Below are positions 1-7,130 of a DNA stretch of 44,445 nt, piece by piece. The stretch covers positions 1 to 44,445 of the forward strand of contig JAEYYX010000065.1 in assembly GCA_023428245.1 (NCBI GenBank), given 5' to 3'. Both the position numbers and the translations under genes were made by a program. Origin of the DNA: Pseudomonadota bacterium (lineage in GTDB: Bacteria > Myxococcota_A > Polyangia > Polyangiales > Polyangiaceae). The number at the start of each line of letters is the position of its first letter. The stretch's first letter is position 1. The notes under the pieces are model-generated. The model ran no database searches. It saw only the letters and a list, made by a program, of their open reading frames with translations, and was not told where the DNA came from.

Positions 1-373
1 GGCGGCGTGAGGTGCGCTCGGCGGCGCGAGGTAGCGCTCGGCGGCGTGAGGTTGCGCTCGGCGGCGTGAGGTGCGCTCGGCGGCGCGAGGTAGCGGTCGG
101 CGGCGTGAGGTGTGCTCGGCGGCGTGAGGTAGCGCTCGGCGGCGTGAGGTAGCGCTCGGCGGCGTGAGGTGCGCTCGGCGGCGTGAGGTGCGCTCGGCGG
201 CGCGAGGTAGCGCTCGGCGGCGTGAGGCGTGAGGTGCGCTCGGCGGCGCGAGGTAGCGCTCGGCGGCGTGAGGCTGCGCTCGGCCGAGCCTTCGAGTGCG
301 CTCGGCGGCGTGAGGTAGCGCTCGGCGGCGTGAGGCTGCGCTCGGCCGAGCCTTCGAGTGCGCTCGGCGGCGT
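1..373. repeat. GC-rich tandem repeat array, 19-20 bp unit
   Basis: About 18 head-to-tail copies of a unit reading GCGCTCGGCGGCGTGAGGT with an optional extra A, T or C at the end. Variation is mostly GTGAGG versus GCGAGG. Near the right end a variant unit, in which GGCCGAGCCTTCGAGT replaces the usual core, occurs twice in a 60-bp higher-order repeat (about 259-300 and 319-360). Because unit length switches between 19 and 20 bp, no single reading frame is kept, so the open frames here are probably non-coding. The array runs off the left edge of the window. It ends just beyond the 3-prime end of the TolA-like gene on the opposite strand. Confidence 0.9.
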
Positions 374-433
374 GAGGTGGTGTGACGGAGCCTTCGATTG
401 CCCGGGAGTTGCTGCAAAGGCGCGCAGTTTCCC

Positions 434-1441
434 TCACCAATCCGAGTCGTCCGTCTTCCCCCAGTCGCGCGACGGCGCGGGGGCCGGGGTGCTCGGGGCG
501 GGTGGCGGCGTGGAGGGCGCGGGCGTAGAGGGCGCTGGCGTGGAGGGCGCTGGCGTAGAGGGCGCTGGCGTGGAGGGCGCAGGCGTGGTGCTTGGGGTCT
601 GCGGCTTAGGCGCGGGCGTTGACGCTGCGCAGCTGGCCCCGGCGCCTGACAGGATCGGGAAGATGCTGCTCTCGAGGATGTCCGGGTAGAGGGGCGGAGG
701 AGGGGGCAGCTGTTGGCCCACGATGCCCGCAAGGAACGCGCTCACCTTGCCGTCGAAGACGGCATTGCCGCTGGAACCGGTGAGAGCAAAGCCCGTGATG
801 GCGCGCTCGCCGCCGACGCTGACGCGCACGCGGGCGGAGAGGCCCTTCAAGGTATCACAAGGGATCGCGTCGACAGGCTGCTTGAATCGGGAGTTGAACC
901 AGGCGGCGATCTTCTGCTTGTAGAGGTCGACGGCGCGCGCTTTGAGCGGATCGGTCTCGGTTCCGTCAGGCGAGCCGTCGGCGGCACCCTCGGTGTTGAG
1001 CTGAGGTTGATCGGGCTGTTCCTTGTCCTCAAGCTGGACAGGAGCCTCTTTGACGATCTCGTCGTCTTTGGTCGGCGCGGGATGATCTTTGTCCGCGAGC
1101 TTCGATTTCGGGAGCTCAGTCGGGTTCTCTTCGGCCTGCGCCGAAGGGGCGCTCCGTTCTTCCAAGCGGCGCACCGGGGTCGGCGTCGCCTTCTTCCACA
1201 TGTCGGGTAGTTTCGGCTTCGTCGTCTGCTTCGAGCCAAGTTTGAGCAAGGGCAGCTCGTCGACGACCGGCTTGACGTTGATCGGGATCGCGATCGGCTC
1301 GATCTCCTTCTTCTCCTCGATCTTCGAATCCCCAGTCCAGCTCAGCGTCAAGAAAAAGAGGACCTCGAGGCACAGGCCGGCAATGAGAGCGAGCCCGAGC
1401 TCGTTCTTGGAGAATGTCCCTGCCCGAGTGTTCGCTACCAC
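434..1441 (-). CDS. TolA/TonB-like periplasmic energy-transducing protein with APSTP-repeat tail
   Basis: 335 residues; GTG start with a GGGAGG ribosome site about 6 nt upstream. The order is a short cytoplasmic N-terminus, one membrane helix (about residues 15-34), a Lys/Glu/Pro-rich extended spacer (about 40-165), and a C-terminal domain (about 168-285) whose pattern (YKQKIAAWFNSRF, then ARVRVSV and GSSGNAVFD) fits the TolA/TonB C-terminal fold. It is the last gene of a minus-strand operon after Pal-like, TolQ and TolR genes, which supports a TolA role: linking the proton-driven TolQR motor to the outer membrane. Unusually, a Pro/Ala/Thr/Ser tail of about 45 residues built from APSTP repeats follows the TolA-like domain, which normally ends such proteins. 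A TonB role is the alternative. Confidence 0.75.
   Translation of the reverse strand: MVANTRAGTFSKNELGLALIAGLCLEVLFFLTLSWTGDSKIEEKKEIEPIAIPINVKPVVDELPLLKLGSKQTTKPKLPDMWKKATPTPVRRLEERSAPSAQAEENPTELPKSKLADKDHPAPTKDDEIVKEAPVQLEDKEQPDQPQLNTEGAADGSPDGTETDPLKARAVDLYKQKIAAWFNSRFKQPVDAIPCDTLKGLSARVRVSVGGERAITGFALTGSSGNAVFDGKVSAFLAGIVGQQLPPPPPLYPDILESSIFPILSGAGASCAASTPAPKPQTPSTTPAPSTPAPSTPAPSTPAPSTPAPSTPPPAPSTPAPAPSRDWGKTDDSDW
507..588. repeat. 15-bp minisatellite encoding APSTP repeats
   Basis: Five 15-bp units (plus-strand form GGCGTAGAGGGCGCT, alternating GTAG and GTGG) followed by a partial unit. They lie inside the 3-prime end of the TolA-like gene and encode, on the minus strand, the five-residue APSTP repeat. 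Units are nearly identical, which suggests recent slippage or expansion; copy number probably varies between strains. Confidence 0.85.
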
Positions 1442-1456
1442 CCTACGGCCTCCCTA

Positions 1457-1909
1457 TCACTTCGGAGCGGGTTTGGTTTCAGGCTCGTCGGTCTCCGGTT
1501 CAAGCTCGGGCTGGACGAGAAGGTTCAGGGAGTCGACACCGTTCGAGCGCGCCGCTGCGACAACCTCGGCCACGACTCCGTAACGAGCGTCTTTGTCGGC
1601 GCGGATGTAGAGCTCGCGCTCCGTCTGCACGCGCTGGCTCTCACGGAGCGCTGCGCCGACGTCTGCGGTCACGTCGCGCTCACCAAAAAGAATCTGACCT
1701 TCCTTGGTGATGCTGACGAGGAGTTTCGAATCTTTGACCGGAGTCTGCGCGGCGTTCACCTCAGGGAGATCGATCCGAAGACCGCTCGTGAGGAGCGGGG
1801 CCGTCACCATGAATACAACGAGCAGAACGAGCATGACGTCGACCAGCGGCGTCACGTTGATTTCCGCGAAGCCGCCGCGTCCTCGTTTTTTGCCGACGCT
1901 CGCGCCCAT
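1457..1909 (-). CDS. tolR: ExbD/TolR-family proton-channel subunit
   Basis: 150 residues, typical of TolR/ExbD. A short basic N-terminus (KKRGRGG) is followed by EINVTPLVDVMLVLLVVFMV, the single membrane helix that carries the conserved Asp (PLVDVML) needed for proton passage in this family. A periplasmic domain of about 100 residues follows, ending in a Glu/Pro/Lys-rich tail. The ATG lies 5 bp after the stop of the TolQ gene, and the ribosome site GAGGAAG overlaps that stop, so the two are probably translationally coupled. Together with TolQ it would form the inner-membrane motor. TolR is preferred to ExbD because of the Pal-like and TolA-like neighbours. Confidence 0.9.
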   Translation of the reverse strand: MGASVGKKRGRGGFAEINVTPLVDVMLVLLVVFMVTAPLLTSGLRIDLPEVNAAQTPVKDSKLLVSITKEGQILFGERDVTADVGAALRESQRVQTERELYIRADKDARYGVVAEVVAAARSNGVDSLNLLVQPELEPETDEPETKPAPK

Positions 1910-1914
1910 CTTCC

Positions 1915-2673
1915 TCAGAGCTCCGGGCTACGGTGAACGCCTGCGTGCATGCCCGCGCGAGCGCGTCCATGCATTTCATCGGCGTAGAGCTGTGTGACCC
2001 AAACGTCGGAAGAAGCCTGGAGTTCTTCGCCGAGCTCACCGATGCGGCGGTCCACGAAGTTATACGCGATCATCGCTGGGATAGCCGCGACGAGACCAAA
2101 AGCCGTCGCGATCAGAGCTTCACCGATCGCTGGAGCGACGACGGGAAGCGACGCGCTCTTCTCAACGCCGATGCGCAAGAAGGCGTCCATGATACCCCAC
2201 ACGGTACCGAACAGACCGATGAACGGGGAAGCCGACGCGATACTCGAGAGGGTCGGCATCAGCGCGGAGGCGCGTTGTTCTTCTTCTGCTTGAGCCCGGT
2301 GTGCGATGGCCGAGAGGAGATCCTGAGTCAGAGCGGGATCGGCCAGTCGTCGATTCAAGGCGAGCACGACACGGGCGCCGGGCGCGCTCTTGTTGCGGTC
2401 GGCGAGCGCGACCAAGTCAGCGCCAGTCGCGCAAGAGACAGAGGCGCTCTCAAAGGCGCGATGGCTGCTTCGCAGGCGCGACAGCTGAAGCGCCTTGGCA
2501 ACCCAGATCACCCAGACGAGCGTCGAGGCGGCGATGAGCAACAAAAGCACCACAAGCACCACCCCCGACGACCCCAACATGAGGTCGATCGGGCTCAGTG
2601 CTTTTGCTGAATGAGCCGCCTCTGCTGCGACGGTCGGAATGGACACGGGGACGGGGGATTCTGCGGGGTTCAT
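1915..2673 (-). CDS. tolQ: MotA/TolQ/ExbB proton-channel family protein
   Basis: 252 residues. Three hydrophobic segments are visible, as in TolQ: about 30-55 (GSSGVVLVVLLLLIAAS), about 145-170 (SASPFIGLFGTVWGIMDAF, the signature around helix 2) and about 185-210 (GEALIATAFGLVAAIPAMIAY). The cytoplasmic loop between helices 1 and 2 is large, as expected. It works with the downstream TolR protein as a proton-driven motor and precedes TolR and TolA in the same operon. The N-terminal stretch before helix 1 is Pro/Val-rich and carries no clear signal. Confidence 0.92.
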   Translation of the reverse strand: MNPAESPVPVSIPTVAAEAAHSAKALSPIDLMLGSSGVVLVVLLLLIAASTLVWVIWVAKALQLSRLRSSHRAFESASVSCATGADLVALADRNKSAPGARVVLALNRRLADPALTQDLLSAIAHRAQAEEEQRASALMPTLSSIASASPFIGLFGTVWGIMDAFLRIGVEKSASLPVVAPAIGEALIATAFGLVAAIPAMIAYNFVDRRIGELGEELQASSDVWVTQLYADEMHGRARAGMHAGVHRSPEL

Positions 2674-2702
2674 TCCGACCTATTCAAAGAGGGGAAGTGC
2701 GA

Positions 2703-3233
2703 TCACTTCTCGGCAACGTTGATGTCGACGGTGCGGTCGAGGGCCCAGGAGGCTTCGTCGGTGCCGCGGGCATCGAGCTCACCGCGCGATGTCGTCGTGA
2801 TCTGAGCCTGGGGCAGGCCTTCGGCGATGATCGCCTTCGCGACGTTACCGGCGCGCTTCTCGCCGAGCTGCATGTTGTACTCGGACTCGCCACGCGGATC
2901 GGCATGACCGACGAGGTGCATCGTCTCGCCCTTGAGCGGGCCCGTCGCAAAGCAGTCAGCGAGCTTCTTCAGCGTCGCCTTAGCGGAGGGAGTGACCTGC
3001 GCGGAGTTATAGGCGAAGTACGCCTCCGTCTCACTAATGCCACATGCTTGCTTGATGCGGTCGGAGATGTTGACCTCGGACTTCTTCGGGTCGTCCGATG
3101 CTTTGGTTTCCGGCGCGGGGGGCGCGGGAGCGGGTTCAGCCGGCGCCGGCGGGGGTGTCTCGGGTTCGGCAGGCTGGGCACCGCAGGCGGCGATACCGGT
3201 CGAGATGAGAACGATGGCGAGGGCTTTGTTCAT
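2703..3233 (-). CDS. Pal-like OmpA-family lipoprotein
   Basis: About 176 residues from the ATG at 3233. I prefer this start to a GTG at 3245 because AGGTGAG lies 7 nt upstream of the ATG. The N-terminus is a lipoprotein signal ending in a lipobox-like IAAC. A Pro/Ala/Glu-rich linker follows (about 25-50), then a C-terminal OmpA/MotB peptidoglycan-binding domain (about 70-175) containing LVGHADPRGESEYN and LGEKRAGNV; the position equivalent to the usual NxxLSxxRA motif reads MQLGEKRA. It is the first gene of the Tol operon, so it probably acts as the Pal partner, tethering the outer membrane to peptidoglycan. No TolB propeller gene is seen in the window. Confidence 0.85.
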   Translation of the reverse strand: MNKALAIVLISTGIAACGAQPAEPETPPPAPAEPAPAPPAPETKASDDPKKSEVNISDRIKQACGISETEAYFAYNSAQVTPSAKATLKKLADCFATGPLKGETMHLVGHADPRGESEYNMQLGEKRAGNVAKAIIAEGLPQAQITTTSRGELDARGTDEASWALDRTVDINVAEK

Positions 3234-3240
3234 ACGGGGT

Positions 3241-3247
3241 CTCACCT
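3241..3247 (-). promoter_or_regulatory. Ribosome binding site choosing the Pal-like start
   Basis: On the minus strand AGGTGAG is 7 nt upstream of the ATG at 3233. The alternative GTG start at 3245 lies inside this element and would add four residues in front of the signal peptide. Confidence 0.6.
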
Positions 3248-3455
3248 ACAGCAGGTTCGTTCCTCCCCGCAAGGGGGGCGCGGAACCGGCACGGGAGACG
3301 GAAACGGCGCATGCTCTGGGAGAGGGGAGCGAATGTTCCCGGAACACCTCACGATCCGCCCCGTGCCTCATGTGAGTTCAGTCGGAGCGAACTTCAAGCG
3401 AGAGTTGGATGCCCAAGGGGCGGGGAGCCGGGCTTTGCGAAAGCGCCCCGGGGGG

Positions 3456-4058
3456 TCAACCCGGCAACGCCCGGCGCAGCTCGCCAGCCGCTTCGCGGGT
3501 CGCGGGGTCCTCGGCGTGGTCCTCGAGACGGCGCAGCCTCTGGCGGAACAAGGGCAACTTCCGAGGCGGATCGAGCTGGATCAGGTCCTTGAGGACGGCG
3601 ATCGCTTGGCGCGCGAGGGTCTCGTCGAGGTGCTCGAGGAGCTGGAGCTGGGCCTCTTGCTCGGCGGGAATTTCGAAGCCGGCTCGCAAATAGTTGTCCG
3701 CGGCGCGGGTGATGGCGCTGCGGCCTTCGCTTGCCATGTACTGGCTCAGAAGGCGACGCCGGGTCTGCTCGGTCTCATCGACAGTCGTCTCGCGGCGCTG
3801 CACGATGCGGGCTTCGCGGGGCCTTCGCGGCGCTTCCACGAAGGTGTCCTCGGAGCGCGCCTCAACCATGGGTGCGGGCGGGAGGGTCGTCGTTTTCGGA
3901 CGCGCGGAGGCGGCCTTCATGCGCCGAGAGGGCTTCTCGAGACGAGGCGAGCCAGGGCGACGTGCGGCGATCAGGACTGGTGCCGGGGCCGGCCCGGTCT
4001 TTGCTACGGGCTTCTTCTTCCGCCTGCGGCCGCTGTTTCGGTTGGGCTGTGTCTGCAT
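3456..4058 (-). CDS. Orphan basic protein with helical C-terminal domain
   Basis: 200 residues, not recognised. The N-terminal 90 or so are very basic and low in complexity (GRRRKKKPVAK, then Arg/Pro/Ala-rich) and probably disordered or nucleic-acid binding. From about residue 95 the sequence becomes regular and helical (TRRRLLSQYMASEGRSAITR, then EIPAEQEAQLQLLEHLDETL), suggesting a compact helical bundle. There is no signal peptide or membrane segment. It lies 222 bp upstream of the Pal-like gene on the same strand, so it may be transcribed separately. The ribosome site is weak (GGAA). It could be a clade-restricted regulator, but nothing seen assigns a function. Confidence 0.7.
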   Translation of the reverse strand: MQTQPNRNSGRRRKKKPVAKTGPAPAPVLIAARRPGSPRLEKPSRRMKAASARPKTTTLPPAPMVEARSEDTFVEAPRRPREARIVQRRETTVDETEQTRRRLLSQYMASEGRSAITRAADNYLRAGFEIPAEQEAQLQLLEHLDETLARQAIAVLKDLIQLDPPRKLPLFRQRLRRLEDHAEDPATREAAGELRRALPG

Positions 4059-4273
4059 GAGTGCTCTGTGTTCCGGATCGGCCTGCCCTCGATCTTCTCA
4101 TCGAGTCAGGACAATACTTCCGTGTCCTCTGGTGGTCCCTTGGACGCGCGGTGCGCGCCTTGCGTCAGGGAGGTAGCCCCCGTTTCAGAACGCCCCTTCG
4201 CGTTCCTAGGAAAGCAGGGCGGGCAACCGATCAGGCGCCCCTACCTCGACCTAATGAGCGGCTTAGCACGTCC

Positions 4274-4297
4274 CGATTTTTCGGTGCACGAAAATCG
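4274..4297. other. Imperfect hairpin between divergent genes
   Basis: CGATTTTTCG and CGAAAATCG flank a GTGCA loop, pairing over nine positions with one bulged T. It lies 45 bp upstream of the ATG at 4342 and within the 283-bp divergent gap 4059-4341. It could be an operator or mRNA leader hairpin. No T-run follows directly, so a terminator is less likely. Nothing else is recognisable in this gap. Confidence 0.3.
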
Positions 4298-4341
4298 GCG
4301 CCAGAGCTGTGCTTTTTTGTGAACTTGGGCCGTATCGCTCT

Positions 4342-5022
4342 ATGAAGACGCTTGTGAACCGAGAAAAAGGCGCGATCTCTGCGAAGCGTGATACGCGTGG
4401 CCTTCGAGCTGTCTCGGTGCCGATCGCGTCGGCCGCGCTCGTCATTGTTGGAGGTGCGCTTGGGCTCGGCTGCGGTCGGGGAGCTGCTCCGGAAGCGGAG
4501 GTCCCAGAAAACGCCCGGGAAGTGGAGATCGCGGAGAATGCTCCACCCCGGCTCTTCGAGGAGCCCGTGAGTGAGCTCGTGGTGCCCCGGCAGGGTGTGA
4601 GTCTTCTATTTCCAGGAGGCGCCGCGTTCGGTCCGGAGCAGCGTGTAGGATCGTGGAGCACCTTGCGGCATGAAGGGACCGGGAGTGCTCTCTACGTCCA
4701 GCATCGCCCGGCCAGGCGGACGGTGAAGCCGGCTGAATGCGCGGACCAGGCGAGAGCCTCGCTGCGGCTTCTCCGCGAGGAGAGAACCGAAATCGCTTCG
4801 CCGCAGACCTTCCGAACGCCGGAGTACTTCGGAACGCTCGAGGTGCGCGGGGGACCCGATGGCTCGCTTGTAGTCATCGCCCACGCGGCAGGCCTATCGC
4901 GCTGTCTGTCCCTTGTCTTCGTCGACCCCGAGGGGAAAAACCTCGCGTACCTCAGCCTTGTCGCCAGCGAGATTTTCCCTTCCGTTCGTGCGCTCCGGGT
5001 CGCGGAGCGAGCGCGACAGTAA
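4342..5022 (+). CDS. Predicted lipoprotein, orphan
   Basis: 226 residues from the ATG at 4342; an in-frame GTG at 4309 would only extend the N-terminus. A long basic n-region precedes a hydrophobic stretch (PIASAALVIVGGALGLGC) with a convincing lipobox and Cys. The mature part is about 190 residues with two further Cys (AECADQ, SRCLS) that could form a disulfide. The sequence around WSTLRHEGTGSALYVQHRPA and VVIAHAAGLSRCLSLVFVD looks like a compact alpha/beta or beta domain. No family is recognised. It is followed after 168 bp by another lipoprotein gene on the same strand. Confidence 0.75.
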   Translation: MKTLVNREKGAISAKRDTRGLRAVSVPIASAALVIVGGALGLGCGRGAAPEAEVPENAREVEIAENAPPRLFEEPVSELVVPRQGVSLLFPGGAAFGPEQRVGSWSTLRHEGTGSALYVQHRPARRTVKPAECADQARASLRLLREERTEIASPQTFRTPEYFGTLEVRGGPDGSLVVIAHAAGLSRCLSLVFVDPEGKNLAYLSLVASEIFPSVRALRVAERARQ

Positions 5023-5190
5023 TGAGTGCCGAGCATCCGCCCCGAATGTCCTTGCGACGAGGCCTTGTGATGCAAGGTGACAGAGTGTTAGACCGCTAGA
5101 TACTTTCGTCGCCGAACGCTGGACGACGAGAGCCAGCGATGACCTTAGACCCCGTTCTGCCGGGAGCAGAAGGGGAGAGCGTGGAGAAGC

Positions 5191-7020
5191 ATGCGAAACT
5201 TGAGAGTTGGAGTTTTTGCCTTGAGTGCGTGGTGGGCCCTCGGTCTCGGCTGTTCGACGAACAGCGGCCCTGAGCTCAAGGGTCGAACCATCATGGGCCG
5301 TGTGGTCGCGGCGACCGGGAAGCCGGTGGGTGGCGTGAAGATCTTGCTCGGCAAGAGCATCGTAGAGTCCGACGAAAAGGGCCTCTACTCCCTCGAGACT
5401 GACAGCAAAGGCGGAGTCGTGCGCTTCGAAAAGTCGGGGTTTTTGCCCGGACTCGAGCGGGTCCAAGTCGAGAAAAATTTTAGCGTCGGGCTCGATGTCG
5501 TGCTCTTGCCGCAGGGTCCCCGCCTCTCGGTGGACGTCGACAAAGGCGGGGAGGCGCTTGGTCCCCGCGGTTCGCTCGTCAAGATTCCGAAGAATTCATT
5601 GGTCAATCCCGATGGCGAGCGTGTGAAAGGGGCCGTCGATGTGTACCTGACCCCGATCGATCCGAAGCGGAGCGCAGAGCTCCGGGCCGCTCCCGGCGAC
5701 TTTGTGACGGAAGAGGACGACCGCCCGCGTCAGCTCGAGTCCTTCGGCATGCTCGACGTTACGATCATGAAGAACGACGAGAAGCTGAACGTCGCGAAGG
5801 GCGAGGCGCTCGAGATCAAGATTCCGCTTCCGACGGGGACCGAAGATCCCGAAGAGGAGATGCCCCTTTATAGCTTCGACGAGGAGCGCGGCATCTGGGT
5901 TCTCGAAGGGACCGCTCAGCTCTCGGAGGAGGGGGATGGGTATGTGGGGTCTGTACCTCACCTTTCCGCCTGGAACGTGGATCGCCCCTACGAAGCGACT
6001 TGTGTGGGCGGGCGCGTCGTCGACAAAGATGGGAACCCTGTGGCGGGCGCGCGCGTGCGCGGGGTCGGGATTTCCTATGCGGGCGATTCTCAAACCCAAA
6101 CGAACTCGCGGGGTGAGTTTGCGATCGCGGTGCGTCAAGGCTCCGAGGTTCAGATCATCGCTGAGCATCCGCTCGGCGGCGGGCGGAGCCGCGAGATTGA
6201 GACGGGTGACGATGGAACGGACGTGCCGCCGAGCGTGGGGGACGAAGGCTGCGTCGACGAAGGGGAATGGGTGATCGAAGAAGGGACCTATGTCGACCGC
6301 GGCGGCGAGACGAGCGTCTGCTCGGAGCTCTCTGGGCAGGAGATTGTCGACGGATGCATGCGCGAGTTTGTCCAGCGCATCGGTGAATGCGGCGCGAGCT
6401 TTCAGGGCGAGTGTGTGATCCGAGTCACCGAAGACGGAAATAGCATCATCGAATACGAGGACGGCTCGCGCATGGAAACCAACGCAGAAGCTGGAGGTAC
6501 GACTCTTTACGGGGCCGGAGGCCGTTTCTGCTACGAGGTGACGTCGGAGAGCGAAGGCGCTCTCGTCACCTACGTCTTCGAAGACGGAACTGAGTACAGC
6601 ATGGGTGCCGATCAGGACGACGCATTCATCCTGATCTGCCCGAATGGTGAGCAGTATGAGATGTCGACCGACGAGAGCGCCGCTATTTCCGCGTGCAGCA
6701 GCGGGCAGCCGGAGCCGAGCGACGAAGACGGCGGCGATCCCGCCACGTGTACCATCGAACTTCCGGACACGGACGCGGACGGCGATGGCGATACGGGTGG
6801 CGACGACGAGCCCACAGACGAGGACCCGGCGGATGAGGACCCCGACGGGACCGGCGGAGGCAGCTCGAGTGATGGTGATTCGACGGGTGGAACTCCGGAG
6901 GGTACGACCTGCACCGACGATCCGGATTGCACCGGAGCAGATCAGACCTGCTGCCCGCTCGCGGAAGGCTACCGGTTCTGTTACACGCAAGCGAACTGCG
7001 ACCTGGTCCTCGGGAGATAG
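5191..7020 (+). CDS. Large lipoprotein with carboxypeptidase-regulatory-like (Ig/transthyretin-fold) domains
   Basis: 609 residues. The signal ends in the lipobox ALGLGC. Residues about 33-95 (GRVVAATGKPVGGVKILLGK, then GLYSLET) fit a carboxypeptidase-regulatory-like beta domain. A second copy is seen around 265-330 (GGRVVDKDGNPVAGARVRGV, then SRGEFAIAV). Between them (about 105-250) lies a region beginning GSLVKIPKNSLVNPDG and ending in VGSVPHLSAWNVDRPYE, an arrangement known from secreted CILP-like bacterial proteins. A Cys-containing middle follows, then an extremely Asp/Gly-rich linker (about 525-575; DTDADGDGDTGGDDEP) and a small terminal Cys cluster (CTDDPDCTGADQTCCP, then CYTQANC). It is probably a surface adhesin or scaffold; the function is not known. 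Confidence 0.8.
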   Translation: MRNLRVGVFALSAWWALGLGCSTNSGPELKGRTIMGRVVAATGKPVGGVKILLGKSIVESDEKGLYSLETDSKGGVVRFEKSGFLPGLERVQVEKNFSVGLDVVLLPQGPRLSVDVDKGGEALGPRGSLVKIPKNSLVNPDGERVKGAVDVYLTPIDPKRSAELRAAPGDFVTEEDDRPRQLESFGMLDVTIMKNDEKLNVAKGEALEIKIPLPTGTEDPEEEMPLYSFDEERGIWVLEGTAQLSEEGDGYVGSVPHLSAWNVDRPYEATCVGGRVVDKDGNPVAGARVRGVGISYAGDSQTQTNSRGEFAIAVRQGSEVQIIAEHPLGGGRSREIETGDDGTDVPPSVGDEGCVDEGEWVIEEGTYVDRGGETSVCSELSGQEIVDGCMREFVQRIGECGASFQGECVIRVTEDGNSIIEYEDGSRMETNAEAGGTTLYGAGGRFCYEVTSESEGALVTYVFEDGTEYSMGADQDDAFILICPNGEQYEMSTDESAAISACSSGQPEPSDEDGGDPATCTIELPDTDADGDGDTGGDDEPTDEDPADEDPDGTGGGSSSDGDSTGGTPEGTTCTDDPDCTGADQTCCPLAEGYRFCYTQANCDLVLGR

Positions 7021-7130
7021 TGGTCGAAAGTCTCGAGCGCCGGGCTCGCTGTCCGCGCTCAGCGTCCCGCCGGGCGATTCTCTTTTTCGAGACGCTCGGG
7101 GGGCGCAATGAAAGGCGACCTGCGGCGGGC

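Noticed and set aside
1..373. CRISPR array
   Set aside because: The units abut without spacers and vary in the repeat itself; no cas genes are near. It is a tandem repeat.
183..689. Plus-strand open frame of 168 codons over the repeat array and the TolA tail
   Set aside because: It runs through non-coding repeats whose length is not a multiple of three and then antisense to the TolA-like gene; no domain is seen.
2598..4322. 574-codon plus-strand open frame
   Set aside because: Antisense to the Pal-like gene and the orphan gene at 3456-4058, both well supported; Arg/Gly/Leu-rich composition typical of shadows in GC-rich DNA.
5596..6990. 464-codon minus-strand open frame
   Set aside because: Antisense to the well-supported lipoprotein at 5191-7020; Arg/Val/Ala-rich with no domain pattern.
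7021..7130. Terminator between the convergent lipoprotein and M16 genes
   Set aside because: Only weak GAGAC/GTCTC-type pairing was seen; no convincing stem.
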